Shown here: positions 18,493 through 27,088 of the stretch, piece after piece | How positions within the stretch are numbered: the stretch's first letter is position 1 | How the letters are laid out: every line of letters begins with the position of its first letter | Source: Solibacillus palustris | Lineage (GTDB): Bacteria > Bacillota > Bacilli > Bacillales_A > Planococcaceae | Reading direction: 5' to 3' | Length of the DNA: 64,000 nucleotides | NCBI RefSeq assembly: GCF_022549215.1 | Contig: NZ_JAKZFC010000010.1 | Coordinates: forward strand, 25,733 to 89,732 | Program-made: the position numbers and the translations under genes | Notes under the pieces: model-generated | Database searches by the model: none | What the model was told of the DNA's origin: nothing | What the model saw: the letters and a program-made list of their open reading frames with translations, nothing else

Positions 18493-18605
18493 TATTTTTG
18501 TGGTTTAGAAAGTATAAATTTTTCAAGTAAACCCACAAAAGAAAAGCTATCATTTTAATCTGTATTGTGCGAAACATGCTTTTCTAACGATCAGAAGGGA
18601 TACGA

Positions 18606-18837
18606 ATGAAATTAACACAATTTGCACGTAACGCTACCAACTGCGGAAATGGTGGAGGCGGTACAGCTACTGGCGCGTACAGAAGGAATTTTACTGGATG
18701 TCGTTTATACTGGAAAAGTGATGGCTGGTCTTATTGATTTTGTGCGAAAAGGGAACTATTCAAAGGACGACAAAATACTGTTTATACATACAGGCGGTGC
18801 GATTAGTTTGTCCGCTTTTGGAGAGGCATTTAGGTGA
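18606..18837 (+). pseudogene. Internally deleted D-cysteine desulfhydrase/ACC deaminase remnant
   Basis: A good ribosome site (AGAAGGGA) precedes an ATG reading MKLTQFAR, the typical first residues of D-cysteine desulfhydrase. The sequence then jumps, in another frame, to a C-terminal fragment starting [18 protein letters not shown] and including [19 protein letters not shown] and LFIHTGGA, which is the family's C-terminus. About 250 central residues, including the PLP lysine, are missing. This is a PLP-dependent enzyme gene broken by one internal deletion; the fragment cannot be active. Confidence 0.8.
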
Positions 18838-19009
18838 ATTAGATTAATGGTAAATCCCTTTTTAAATTTACATGTAACTTAGTGTATTTACGTTCTCAAA
18901 ATGTAATAAAAAAATACAAAATATAATATAAAAAAAGAGATTTGTTAATGGAAAGTATTTTATTCTCTGATATAATAAAAATACTTTAATTTGGAAGGAG
19001 AGGTAATGT

Positions 19010-20308
19010 TTGGTTGTGAAGAAAAAACTTTATAGTTTGATTATAGTAATCACTATTGCTTGGTTGTCCGTATTTTCGATTGGAAACAATGTGGGCTTTG
19101 CAAAGACATCAGCAGATTTTACTGATCTAAAAGATTTAGATGCAGCAACGAAGGCGAAGTTTGATGCGATGATTTCAGCAGGTGTTTTCGATGGTGTCTC
19201 TGACACGAATTTTGGACTAAGAGAAGAGATGAATCGCGCTCAATTTGCCAAGGTTGCAGCCCTTATTACTGGCTTGGACGTTAACAAAGATTTAAAGACA
19301 TCATCTTTTAGCGATGTACATGCGGATGATGCAGCAAATGGTTATGCATTACCTTATATTGAAGCGATAAAAAAAGCAGGAATAACAGATGGTGTAGGTA
19401 ATGGAAACTATAATCCCGCAGGTGAAGTGACTAAAGAGCAATTGGCTACATTTTTAGTTCGAATTTTAGGTAATAATGGGGAAGCGGGCTCAACTCCAAC
19501 TGGTACTGACAGAACTGTTTCAGATTGGGCGCAAGGTTATGTTGCACAAGCTCTTCAATTAAAATTGTTATCTAACAATGCTAACGGTACGTTTGGAGGA
19601 AATACAAGTGCGACTCGAGATTTGCTAGTTTTGGGTGGTTTTGAAACTGCAAAAACAATCGAAGGTGCGAAACCTCTCGAAGTGTCTGGAGCTGATTTCG
19701 TAGCAGCGAACAAGCTACAGCTCACTTTAACAGTGGGTGTAAACGCGAATTCTGTCGATCTGTCTAAGATTACAATTAATGGTGTGCCGTTAGATCCGAA
19801 GCTGGATAGTTATGAGTTGTCTGAAGATAAAAAGACAATCATTATTAAATTACATGAAGGTTTTCAGTTTGATCCGTCTAAGACACCAACCATCACTGTG
19901 AACGGCTTAGTTTCGATTTTTGGTAACGAGGTGAAGAACGAAGAAGGCAAGATAATTCCAGTAAAGGTGACAGAGCCTCCGGTTAATTCAGCAACACCAG
20001 TTATTCCAGAGTCTGCACCAATAGAGCCAAATCCAGGCGAAGAATTACCAGAAGTACCAATAGAACCAAATCCAGGCGAAGAATCACCAGAAGTACCAAT
20101 AGAGCCAAACCCAGGCGGAGAATTACCAGAAGTACCAACAGAACCGAATCCAGGCGAAGTATTACCAGAAGTACCAATAGAGCCAAATCCGGGCGAAGAA
20201 TTACCAGAGGTACCAATAGAGCCAAATCCGGGCGAAGAATTACCAGAAGTACCAATAGAACCAAATCCGGGCGAAGAATTACCAGAAGCGCTAATAGATC
20301 TAGAATAA
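19010..20308 (+). CDS. SLH-domain surface protein with Pro/Glu repeat tail
   Basis: The 432-residue secreted protein has a signal peptide (about residues 1-32), then three SLH-like segments (about 35-210; note FSDVHADD...ALPYIEAIKKAGITDGVGNGNYNP). A domain of about 100 residues resembling a bacterial Ig-like fold follows. The tail has seven 13-residue repeats of consensus PIEPNPGEELPEV. SLH domains bind secondary cell-wall polymer, so the protein should be displayed on the wall; the stiff acidic repeat may be a spacer. TTG 19010 lies 8 bases after GGAAGGAGAGG; a GTG six bases later is possible. TATAAT at 18971-18976 is a likely -10. Confidence 0.82.
   Translation: MVVKKKLYSLIIVITIAWLSVFSIGNNVGFAKTSADFTDLKDLDAATKAKFDAMISAGVFDGVSDTNFGLREEMNRAQFAKVAALITGLDVNKDLKTSSFSDVHADDAANGYALPYIEAIKKAGITDGVGNGNYNPAGEVTKEQLATFLVRILGNNGEAGSTPTGTDRTVSDWAQGYVAQALQLKLLSNNANGTFGGNTSATRDLLVLGGFETAKTIEGAKPLEVSGADFVAANKLQLTLTVGVNANSVDLSKITINGVPLDPKLDSYELSEDKKTIIIKLHEGFQFDPSKTPTITVNGLVSIFGNEVKNEEGKIIPVKVTEPPVNSATPVIPESAPIEPNPGEELPEVPIEPNPGEESPEVPIEPNPGGELPEVPTEPNPGEVLPEVPIEPNPGEELPEVPIEPNPGEELPEVPIEPNPGEELPEALIDLE
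20018..20290 (+). repeat. Seven 39-bp tandem coding repeats
   Basis: Seven in-frame 39-bp units encode PIEPNPGEELPEV variants at the end of the SLH protein. Units differ by a few bases, mostly silent or E/S/G/V changes. Unit number is likely to vary between strains through slippage. Confidence 0.95.
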
Positions 20309-20350
20309 GGATCTTATTTCTCAGAGGGAACAAATAAATTTAATTACAGG

Positions 20351-20380
20351 AGGGGCATCTAATTAGGTGCCCCTTAATTT
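20351..20380 (+). terminator. Terminator after the SLH repeat protein
   Basis: AGGGGCATCT pairs with AGGTGCCCCT (one G-U) around AATT, with a short T-rich tail. A second imperfect hairpin (about 20393-20422) follows. Confidence 0.7.
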
Positions 20381-20457
20381 CGCCCTTACTTATGATAAGG
20401 AGAGCCTTATCGAGTAAGTGCGATTATTGTAAGTGAGTAATTCAATAATATTGGGAT

Positions 20458-20486
20458 TTGACATCTATCTCCATGTAGTGTATTGT
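20458..20486 (+). promoter_or_regulatory. Sigma-A promoter of the queF riboswitch transcript
   Basis: TTGACA (20458-20463) and TATTGT (20481-20486) are separated by exactly 17 bp. Transcription would start about 25 bp before the preQ1 aptamer. Confidence 0.8.
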
Positions 20487-20518
20487 CTTTTTAGATAAAA
20501 TACCTGAAAATTCTCAGG

Positions 20519-20553
20519 AGAGGTTCATAGCTGATACCCTCTATAAAAAACTA
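20519..20553 (+). ncRNA. preQ1-I riboswitch upstream of queF
   Basis: The compact class I preQ1 aptamer is clear. AGAGG pairs with CCCTCT to form P1, followed by the A-rich strand ATAAAAAACTA that folds back as a pseudoknot, with the loop TTCATAGC between. A 9-bp terminator starts 19 bases later, so ligand binding probably promotes termination. preQ1 would thus lower expression of preQ1-making genes. Confidence 0.92.
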
Positions 20554-20571
20554 TGGATACATGACAAATAC

Positions 20572-20602
20572 GCCATGTCCATAATTGGACATGGCTTTTT
20601 TT
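20572..20602 (+). terminator. Expression-platform terminator of the queF riboswitch
   Basis: GCCATGTCC pairs perfectly with GGACATGGC around ATAATT, followed by seven T. Confidence 0.9.
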
Positions 20603-20641
20603 GATTCAATCCTGTAAGTTGTATAGAAAATGACAGCGCCT

Positions 20642-20676
20642 CTCCTTGAAAAGATTCGGTATTACTTTTCAAGGAG
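20642..20676 (+). promoter_or_regulatory. Hairpin masking the queF ribosome binding site
   Basis: CTCCTTGAAAAG (20642-20653) pairs over 12 bp with CTTTTCAAGGAG (20665-20676). The right arm contains the AAGGAGG ribosome site of queF. This lies downstream of the riboswitch terminator, so it could add a separate translational layer of control. Confidence 0.75.
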
Positions 20677-20684
20677 GTTTTTTT

Positions 20685-21185
20685 ATGACTGGCCGCAAGC
20701 CCACTGAAGGATTAAATGATTTAAAACTATTAGGGAATCAGAATACACAATATGCAACGGACTATGCACCTGAGGTATTAGAGTCAGTAGAAAGTCTGCA
20801 TTCGAATCGTGATTATTTCGTGAAATTTAATTGTCCGGAGTTTACGAGTTTATGCCCAATTACAGGACAACCGGATTTTGCAACAATTTATATTTCATAC
20901 ATTCCAGAGAAAAAGTTAGTTGAAAGTAAATCATTAAAGCTTTACTTATTTAGCTTTAGAAACCATGGTGATTTCCACGAAGATTGCGTGAATATTATTA
21001 TGAATGACTTAATCAAGCTACTAGATCCAAGATATATTGAGGTTTGGGGCAAATTCACGCCACGTGGTGGTATCTCGATTGATCCATGGTGCAACTATGG
21101 AAGACCAGAAACAAAATACGAAGAAATCGCAAATTACCGTTTAATGAACCATGATTTGAATCCAGAAAAGATTGATAATCGATAA
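20685..21185 (+). CDS. queF: NADPH-dependent preQ0 reductase (7-cyano-7-deazaguanine reductase)
   Basis: QueF reduces the nitrile of preQ0 to the amine preQ1, the last soluble step before tRNA-guanine transglycosylase. The 166-residue length is that of the unimodular YkvM type. The nucleophilic Cys lies in [11 protein letters not shown], with the supporting acid motif in [12 protein letters not shown] and the family ending [13 protein letters not shown] chose ATG 20685 because AAGGAGG lies 8 bases upstream; an upstream in-frame ATG falls inside the masking hairpin. It is controlled by the preQ1-I riboswitch at 20519. Confidence 0.96.
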   Translation: MTGRKPTEGLNDLKLLGNQNTQYATDYAPEVLESVESLHSNRDYFVKFNCPEFTSLCPITGQPDFATIYISYIPEKKLVESKSLKLYLFSFRNHGDFHEDCVNIIMNDLIKLLDPRYIEVWGKFTPRGGISIDPWCNYGRPETKYEEIANYRLMNHDLNPEKIDNR

Positions 21186-21239
21186 AAGGTATTTGCCCGT
21201 TAATGCGAGATGAATTGAATAGATCCTTGTTGGCAAGGA

Positions 21240-21272
21240 AGAGGTTATTAGCGACCCTCTTAAAAAAACTAA
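21240..21272 (+). ncRNA. Second preQ1-I riboswitch, upstream of queC
   Basis: AGAGG/CCCTCT forms P1 and is followed by TTAAAAAAACTAAG, the same class I aptamer plan as the copy ahead of queF. The loop TTATTAGCGA differs. A small extra hairpin CCTTG/CAAGG precedes it (21223-21237). A terminator begins 6 bases later. Thus queC and the transporter are gated separately from queF even though all three are collinear. Confidence 0.9.
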
Positions 21273-21278
21273 GATGGA

Positions 21279-21308
21279 AACAGCACTTCTCTTAGCGTGC
21301 TGTTTTTT
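21279..21308 (+). terminator. Expression-platform terminator of the queC riboswitch
   Basis: AACAGCAC pairs with GTGCTGTT, followed by a T run. The queC ribosome site (AAGGAG) lies just downstream. Confidence 0.88.
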
Positions 21309-21329
21309 CTTGATTAAGGAGATTTTAAT

Positions 21330-22001
21330 ATGATTCAGGATAAAGCACTTGTTGTATTTAGTGGGGGGCAAGACAGTACCACTTGTTTATTTTGGGCAAT
21401 TGAACGTTTTGCACAAGTTGAGGTTGTGACTTTTGATTATGGTCAAAGGCATCGTTTTGAAATTGAATGTGCTAAAGAAATCGCAAATGAAATGGGCATC
21501 AATCATCACATTCTTGATATGTCCCTGCTGAATCAACTTACTTCGAATGCATTGACACGTGAAGAAATAAAGATTGAAGAAAATAGTGATGGGCTACCTT
21601 CGACTTTTGTCCCTGGACGCAATCTGCTTTTTCTTTCATTTGCTGGTGTTTTAGCAAGTCAAATAGGAGCAAAGCATATAGTGACAGGCGTTTGCGAAAC
21701 TGATTTTAGCGGCTATCCTGATTGTCGCGACATTTTTATCAAATCATTGAATGTAACATTAAATTTGTCGATGGATTGTACTTTTGTCATCCATACACCA
21801 TTGATGTGGATTAACAAAGCACAAACATGGGAGCTAGCAGATCAACTTGGTGTATTAGATTTTGTGAGAGAAAAAACACTAACTTGCTATAACGGAATAA
21901 TGGCAGACGGTTGTGGTGAATGTCCGGCTTGTAAGTTACGAAAAAAAGGGCTTGAAGACTATATAAACGCTAAGAGCGAATTTTACGAAAAGAATAGTTA
22001 A
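21330..22001 (+). CDS. queC: 7-cyano-7-deazaguanine (preQ0) synthase
   Basis: QueC converts 7-carboxy-7-deazaguanine to preQ0 with ATP and ammonia. The 223-residue product has the PP-loop motif [12 protein letters not shown] near the N-terminus, the [11 protein letters not shown] motif, and a C-terminal zinc cluster [13 protein letters not shown]. QueD and QueE, which supply the substrate, are not in this window. It is downstream of its own preQ1-I riboswitch and 48 bp before a VUT-family transporter gene, so salvage and synthesis share control. Confidence 0.97.
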   Translation: MIQDKALVVFSGGQDSTTCLFWAIERFAQVEVVTFDYGQRHRFEIECAKEIANEMGINHHILDMSLLNQLTSNALTREEIKIEENSDGLPSTFVPGRNLLFLSFAGVLASQIGAKHIVTGVCETDFSGYPDCRDIFIKSLNVTLNLSMDCTFVIHTPLMWINKAQTWELADQLGVLDFVREKTLTCYNGIMADGCGECPACKLRKKGLEDYINAKSEFYEKNS

Positions 22002-22049
22002 ATATTGCTAAGCTTTTACAGAGTTAGTGGTATTTAAAGGAGAGAAATT

Positions 22050-22589
22050 ATGAGAATATTATTCTATTTATTGTCAATTGTAATTGCAAACGTAGTAACA
22101 GCAAGATTTGCACCATTAGAGTTTGGAATGTTTATCGTTCCGATGGGGACACTTTTTGTTGGAGCAACCTTCATTTTTCGAGATCTTGTGCAAAATAAGT
22201 ATGGTCGAGCAAAAACATATATCTTTATTTTCTTAGCGTTACTCTTATCTGGAGTGGTTTCGTTTTCACTAGGGGATACTTTGATGATTGTTGCAGCATC
22301 TGCGATATCATTTCTCATTGCTGAATCAGCCGATACAGAAATCTATACACGCTTGAAACTACCAATGGCTTGGAGAGTTTTCTACAGCGGGATTGTTGGC
22401 GGTCTTCTTGATTCTGTTATTTTTGTCATCGTTGGGTTGAGCCCACTTGGAGCAGGATTCATACCATGGGAAGCTGTACCAGCCGCTATTGTGGGTCAAG
22501 TAATTGTGAAGACAGTCATTCAATTGCTAGGGGCTTTGATTTTAAAACAAGGATTGGCAATAAAAGAAAAGCGTCTTACTAGCGTATAA
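22050..22589 (+). CDS. VUT family queuosine-precursor transporter (YhhQ-like)
   Basis: The 179-residue membrane protein has five to six helices and family hallmarks IANVVTARF near the start, GATFIFRDLVQNKYG, and a later AESADTEIYTRL motif, as in the VUT/DUF165 family. E. coli YhhQ of this family imports preQ0/preQ1. Placement behind a preQ1 riboswitch and queC supports the same role. AAAGGAGAG lies 9 bases before the ATG. Substrate assignment is inference from family and context. Confidence 0.85.
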   Translation: MRILFYLLSIVIANVVTARFAPLEFGMFIVPMGTLFVGATFIFRDLVQNKYGRAKTYIFIFLALLLSGVVSFSLGDTLMIVAASAISFLIAESADTEIYTRLKLPMAWRVFYSGIVGGLLDSVIFVIVGLSPLGAGFIPWEAVPAAIVGQVIVKTVIQLLGALILKQGLAIKEKRLTSV

Positions 22590-22679
22590 ATAAGAAGATT
22601 TGCCATTTAGGTATGGCACATTTGATTTTCCTAGTTAAAACTATGTGGTAGAGAAAAAATAGTATCGATATTAAAAATA

Positions 22680-22736
22680 AACCGCACTTAGGCTTGTAAC
22701 GTAGAACCATATTACAAGTAAGTGCGGTTCTACTTT
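22680..22736 (+). terminator. Terminator of the queC-transporter operon
   Basis: AACCGCACTTA (22680-22690) pairs with TAAGTGCGGTT (22719-22729), with an inner stem CTTGTAA/TTACAAG, followed by a T-rich tail. Confidence 0.8.
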
Positions 22737-22746
22737 TCATTCTATT

Positions 22747-22891
22747 AATTACGCCTCTGTGTAATTGCGTCAAGATTTTTTTCGAGTTCACTCGAAAAAC
22801 TCCCCTAAAAAATCTGTGACATCCACCAGGGCTTTGTCCGACACGATGTTGGTCACTCAGGTGCCGCACAAAGCGGCGTCCTTAGCCTGAG
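22747..22891. repeat. Modular hairpin repeat, composite copy
   Basis: It starts with the AATTAC...GTAATT hairpin, then the TTTTTCGAGT/ACTCGAAAAA stem nested in AGATTTTTT/AAAAAATCT, then CTGTGACATCCACC. It continues into CCGACACGATGTTGG and nested stems CTCAGG/CCTGAG (22856-22861, 22886-22891) and GCCGC/GCGGC (22863-22867, 22873-22877). The first half recurs at 30.0 and 60.1 kb and the second half at 4.9 kb, so this copy links the two repeat families. Confidence 0.75.
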
Positions 22892-22901
22892 TTCCTCCAA
22901 G

Positions 22902-24287
22902 CTAAAGCTTACTGACGATAAGTTGTCCTGTTAAGGCATCTATCCCTACAATCTGCTGTTTCGTTTGTGCGTATCCTAATTTATATTGTAATACTTCATC
23001 GTTTTTATTTTCATCATACTGCCTTGACCATTGTAAAAAGGTATCGATTTCTTTTAAGGCTGGCATTACGTCTTTTAATGGTTGGATAGTTTGGGCTTCA
23101 TAGGATTGAAGAAGCGCTAGGTCCATATGAGGGGACCATAAGATATCCACGAATCCCGTCGTTTTGTTTATGCCAATGTAAAAACGTTCCCCCTCTATTT
23201 GTAAGTCTGGAGCTACGTGCAGCGGGAAAGTGAAAAATGCGCGGTTTGCTTCATTAAATGCGGGTTTTTCGATTCGGTATTGTAAATAAGGAACATATTC
23301 TTCAAAATACGTTGCAATAACTGCGCATGCAATGTCACGGCAGGCTTCAAACGAAAGATCGAGTTCACCTGTACGCTCTTTAAACCACATGAATTCCTTT
23401 AACTTCCTCGAATGCTTATCAATCTTCGCTTTTACCGTATGCTCCATACGTTCAAGCAGGAAGTTTTCCATTGTCTTATCTGCAGGTGCTCGCCAGTCTT
23501 TTTCTCGCCATACAATGACAAGTGTATTTTCATCCACTTCGAATTCGCGTAGTTTTATCATAGAATCTGATACATCGATAATTTCCTCTATTGTTGCTCG
23601 TTTTTCAAATGCGGATACCTTTGGAAAAGGGATGAACGACTCGGGCTCTTCCTGTTCGTGTTCAAAGGTAGGGTGCCCATTTACAGCATTAAATGATTGA
23701 TAAACAATCGGACTCTCATAAATTGGGTACAGGCCAGATTGTGAAACTGAATAATAGTCACTTACTAGATACTTCATCGTTAGTGTCCAATTTGCTTTGT
23801 ATAGCTGTTGCAAAATAGCTTCTTTATCGGCAAGCTGTATTGGGAATTTTGGTGGTGTTTTCGTGTAGCCATCGTACCTAAAATCAATGATTTCACCGAA
23901 TTTGGAAACGGCTATTTTTGTGTAATAGCTTGCAAGAGGATAACCTCCTATAACTTGTTCGTATAAAAAAATGGTTTCATCCTCGTTTTCGATGACAGTA
24001 GACAAAGTTAAATAATCCAGTGCTTCTTGGTACTGTTCCATTAGAAAATTTTCTGCAAGGGCTTGCTGCTGTTGCGTTGTCACGAGTGTTCCTGTATTCG
24101 AAGGAGGTCGAGTTAAATCTAATAATTTTCCGTTTTGATCAAGTGACACTTCAATTCCTTTTGCTAAATCATCTGCCGACCACATAAATTTAGCTTGTTC
24201 GTTTGAAAAATCCTCTACAAGTAATTGATAGTCATCAGGAATGGACACAAAGTTTAAAGCTCTTTTGGCTAGTTGTTCCTTTAACAT
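22902..24287 (-). CDS. YcdB/YcdC-domain protein (DUF4901-like)
   Basis: The soluble product of about 461 residues looks like the Bacillus YcdB/YcdC repeat family. Two related halves each have FMW (residues about 34 and 321), a segment ending in a Gly-Pro or similar turn, and a Gly-Phe-Val-Asp strand. There is no signal peptide or membrane helix. I chose ATG 24287, which gives the start MLKEQLAKRALNFVSIPDDY typical of the family; an in-frame ATG 69 bases upstream has no ribosome site. The function is unknown. The family name is from memory and moderately sure. Confidence 0.65.
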   Translation of the reverse strand: MLKEQLAKRALNFVSIPDDYQLLVEDFSNEQAKFMWSADDLAKGIEVSLDQNGKLLDLTRPPSNTGTLVTTQQQQALAENFLMEQYQEALDYLTLSTVIENEDETIFLYEQVIGGYPLASYYTKIAVSKFGEIIDFRYDGYTKTPPKFPIQLADKEAILQQLYKANWTLTMKYLVSDYYSVSQSGLYPIYESPIVYQSFNAVNGHPTFEHEQEEPESFIPFPKVSAFEKRATIEEIIDVSDSMIKLREFEVDENTLVIVWREKDWRAPADKTMENFLLERMEHTVKAKIDKHSRKLKEFMWFKERTGELDLSFEACRDIACAVIATYFEEYVPYLQYRIEKPAFNEANRAFFTFPLHVAPDLQIEGERFYIGINKTTGFVDILWSPHMDLALLQSYEAQTIQPLKDVMPALKEIDTFLQWSRQYDENKNDEVLQYKLGYAQTKQQIVGIDALTGQLIVSKL

Positions 24288-24379
24288 ATGTACCACTTCT
24301 TTCTGCTTATTGATGGGTTCATGCGTTGTTTTAGTTGATATGAATAATTTTACCATAACGGTTATTATTATGTAGTTTT

Positions 24380-24405
24380 AACTTGTGCCACTGTCAGCAC
24401 AAGTT
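24380..24405. terminator. Hairpin between divergent genes
   Basis: AACTTGTGC pairs perfectly with GCACAAGTT around CACTGTCA. It lies in the leader region between the YcdB/YcdC-like and SIMPL genes, so it may be an attenuator or a terminator of an unseen transcript. Neither strand has a strong T run. Confidence 0.4.
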
Positions 24406-24536
24406 ATTTATTGGAAAAATAGCAGGAGATGTTGGCGAATCAACACGTTCGTTGAAAAAGTGAAAAGAAATGCGAACACCCACCTAAACAAGGCGCATAG
24501 AATATTGAAAAACAATTACACGAAAGGCGGAATCCA

Positions 24537-25187
24537 TTGTATTCTCCACAATTTCGGTTTCAACCATATCCAGACTCACGTGAGATGACCGTGACGGGGA
24601 ATGGAGAAATCGTTGCGCGGCCTGATTATGTTCAAATTCAGATAGAAGTGCGTACAGAAGGGAAAGATGTCAGTCTAGCTCAGCAAGAAAATGCCTTAAT
24701 CATGAACCGCGTCATTGGGTCGCTTTTGGCGTTAAATATTCCAAGAGAGGCCATCCAAACAACGGCCTATACAATTTCTCCAAACTACGATTACATCGAG
24801 GGTAGACAGGTGTTTAGGGGCTATGAGGTGCAAAATGCGATTACAGTTAAAATAACGGATATTAGTCAAGCTGGGACGGTTATTGATACAGCTATACAAA
24901 ATGGGGCGAATCATGTTTCAGCTATCCAGTTTAAAATAGAAAATTCTGATGCCTATTATAAACAGGCGCTTAATTTAGCACTGGTCAATGCTATAGCAAA
25001 AGCCAAATCAATGGCTGAAACGATGCAAATACCGTTACAGCTGATACCGATTGAAATTGTAGAAGAGAGCCATAATAATATACCAGTTCCTTATAAGGTT
25101 CAAATGAGTAATCAAGACTTTATAACACCCATTGAACAGGGGACAATTCCTATTAATGCCTCTGTTCGAGTTAAATTTCGATTTTAA
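24537..25187 (+). CDS. SIMPL domain (DUF541) protein
   Basis: The 216-residue product has the SIMPL/DUF541 opening MTVTGNGEIVARPDYVQIQI near residue 17, a central SPNYDYIEGRQVFRGYEVQN segment and the family's AKAKSMAETMQ helix. No signal peptide is seen, whereas many relatives are exported. The start is TTG 24537 with AAAGGCGG at proper spacing. Function in Firmicutes is unclear. Confidence 0.85.
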   Translation: MYSPQFRFQPYPDSREMTVTGNGEIVARPDYVQIQIEVRTEGKDVSLAQQENALIMNRVIGSLLALNIPREAIQTTAYTISPNYDYIEGRQVFRGYEVQNAITVKITDISQAGTVIDTAIQNGANHVSAIQFKIENSDAYYKQALNLALVNAIAKAKSMAETMQIPLQLIPIEIVEESHNNIPVPYKVQMSNQDFITPIEQGTIPINASVRVKFRF

Positions 25188-25361
25188 CGAAAAGGTTACT
25201 CCTTAAATTATTTGTGAGGAATTATATGGATGTGCATTGTATTTTGACTAAAAAACTTTTGTTTTAATAATTTTTATTAACCTGGGTCAAACTTTAGTTT
25301 GAAAAGTCTTAATTAGACGATTCGTTTAATTACTTTTCAAAAAAAAGAATGGAGGATGGTT

Positions 25362-25556
25362 ATGTCAAATATGAATGAAAATCGTAATCATGCAACAGCA
25401 AAGGGAAAACAAAGTATGGAAAAACGAGAAGTAAATCGAAATCCCAAGAAGTTTCAGTTGGAGGAGTTCGGTACAGAATTTGACTTCGATACGGGCTCAA
25501 AGCAGGCTAAAGCAAACAACAATCAACCAGTGAGTGAGCGATCAGCCTGGCACTAA
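25362..25556 (+). CDS. Possible gamma-type small acid-soluble spore protein
   Basis: This is a 64-residue, very hydrophilic, Asn/Gln/Lys-rich protein without cysteine. The segment EFGTEFDFDTGSKQAKANNN resembles the gamma-SASP repeat (QFGTEFASETNAQxVRxQN), which occurs once here rather than twice. Gamma-SASPs are amino-acid stores in spores and do not bind DNA. GGAGG precedes ATG 25362 by 6 bases. A strong bidirectional terminator follows. I could not identify a clear sigma-G promoter, so the assignment is tentative. Confidence 0.5.
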   Translation: MSNMNENRNHATAKGKQSMEKREVNRNPKKFQLEEFGTEFDFDTGSKQAKANNNQPVSERSAWH

Positions 25557-25587
25557 TTTATATTTGACAACTATTCGACACAATGAG

Positions 25588-25621
25588 AAGAAGAACTAAG
25601 GCATGTGCCTTAGTTCTTCTT
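25588..25621. terminator. Bidirectional terminator
   Basis: A 16-bp stem (25588-25603 with 25606-25621) closes on itself at GGCATGTGCC, with T-rich tail on the plus strand. It lies between the convergent small spore-protein candidate and the histidine kinase gene. Confidence 0.85.
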
Positions 25622-25681
25622 TTCGTGATTGGATTACAAATATTCCACGTATACCTGCTTTTTGTCGATTAGCACATCCCT

Positions 25682-27067
25682 CTAAATGCGAATCTTTACA
25701 GTAGTACCGTTACCAATTTCACTCTCAATTGAAACTTCGCCACCATGTGCGATAATAATATCACGAGCAATAGCGGTACCAAGACCCGTTCCGCGCACAT
25801 TTGTCGTATTCGAGCCGCGATAATAGCGCTCGAATACATTTTCAACATCTTCTTGTGACATGCCACGACCATTATCACGAATTTCAATCATTACACGTCT
25901 ATCTACTTCAGTGAGCGCTACAGTCACTTGTGTATCACCAGGATTATGAATAAGTGCATTCATCAAAAAGTTCGTGATGGCACGCTGCATTAGATGCTCA
26001 TCAACGGTTAACACCAGCTCGGATGCGGTACTTTCAAAATGGACATGACTCATTGTAAATTGAGGGTCGTTTAGCACGTTAATCACTAGGTCACGTAGTA
26101 ATTTTTCGATACGTACTTCTGTTAGTTGAAGCGGCAATTTGTGCTGGCGTAGCTTCATTGTTAAATTAAAATCATCGATGAGTTCACGCATATAAACCGA
26201 CTTGCGCTCAATCACTTCTGCGTATTCTTTACGTTCCACGTCACTAACATCCGCATCGTTCAATAATTCGGCATAGCCTTGAATCGATGCGAGCGGAGTT
26301 TTCATGTCATGCGAAATATTACTAATCCACTCATTACGCATTTGCTCGAGCTTTTTGTGTTCGTTTTCTTGTTTTTCGAGCTCGCTTGAAACGTCCTGTA
26401 AATTGGTAAACACCTGCTTATAAATACCAGGACGCTTCACTTTTTGTAAGTGGAAGTTGCGGTTTTTTAACTGCTGGATGCTGTCAATCATGACATAAAG
26501 CGGCTTCGTTAAAATCGAACCGAACATGAGCCCAGCAAAGAGCGCAATTATTAAATCAACAATAATGATATATAGAACATATTTAGAAGTGACATTTATA
26601 ATGGAGCTACCATTTAACGATAAGGTATAGCGTGACACATCAGGATTGAAAATACCGATTAAATAGCTGAAATCGTCCTTGTTACTAACATAAACGGTTG
26701 TGCCTGTATCATATTCCTGATATTTGTAATGCTGCACAATGTCAATTGGACGATAATGGCTCGGTGCTTCACTAGGTGCAAAATAAGATGTGACAACAGT
26801 GCCATTTGAATCTAAAATTTGAATCCATGCATTATGGGCTGTTAATAAAGAAAGACCAGCGTCATTAACATTAGGTACATTTTGCTCGGTGGAAATATAC
26901 TGTTTAAAATCACGTGTAAATACTTCATCATTGACGGAATCATTCGTTGTGGATTTGTTCGATTGCCAATAGAGTAGCCCGACAAGCAATACTAAATTCA
27001 CGATAATAACTATAAAAATAATGGTCATAATCGTCATTAAAAAGCGATTCGTCAGCTTCCATTTCAT
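25682..27067 (-). CDS. Sensor histidine kinase, two-component system 1
   Basis: The 461-residue kinase has TM1 (about residues 11-33), an extracytoplasmic sensor domain of about 125 residues, TM2 (about 163-185), a HAMP-like linker, the HisKA dimerisation domain with His253 in ISNISHDMKTPLASIQGY, and an HATPase domain with DNGRGMS and GTGLGTAIARDI. It lies 21 bp after its regulator gene and surely forms an operon with it. The signal is unknown. The large external domain argues against the intramembrane-sensing kinases that partner Bce transporters. Confidence 0.9.
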   Translation of the reverse strand: MKWKLTNRFLMTIMTIIFIVIIVNLVLLVGLLYWQSNKSTTNDSVNDEVFTRDFKQYISTEQNVPNVNDAGLSLLTAHNAWIQILDSNGTVVTSYFAPSEAPSHYRPIDIVQHYKYQEYDTGTTVYVSNKDDFSYLIGIFNPDVSRYTLSLNGSSIINVTSKYVLYIIIVDLIIALFAGLMFGSILTKPLYVMIDSIQQLKNRNFHLQKVKRPGIYKQVFTNLQDVSSELEKQENEHKKLEQMRNEWISNISHDMKTPLASIQGYAELLNDADVSDVERKEYAEVIERKSVYMRELIDDFNLTMKLRQHKLPLQLTEVRIEKLLRDLVINVLNDPQFTMSHVHFESTASELVLTVDEHLMQRAITNFLMNALIHNPGDTQVTVALTEVDRRVMIEIRDNGRGMSQEDVENVFERYYRGSNTTNVRGTGLGTAIARDIIIAHGGEVSIESEIGNGTTVKIRI

Positions 27068-27088
27068 TGTGCGTTCCTCCGAATCTTA

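Noticed and set aside
20018..20290. Possible CRISPR array
   Set aside because: The 39-bp units are contiguous without spacers and lie in frame inside a protein gene.
20001..20333. Minus-strand Leu/Val-rich frame
   Set aside because: It is the complement of the 39-bp coding repeats of the SLH protein; the low-complexity translation is an artefact.
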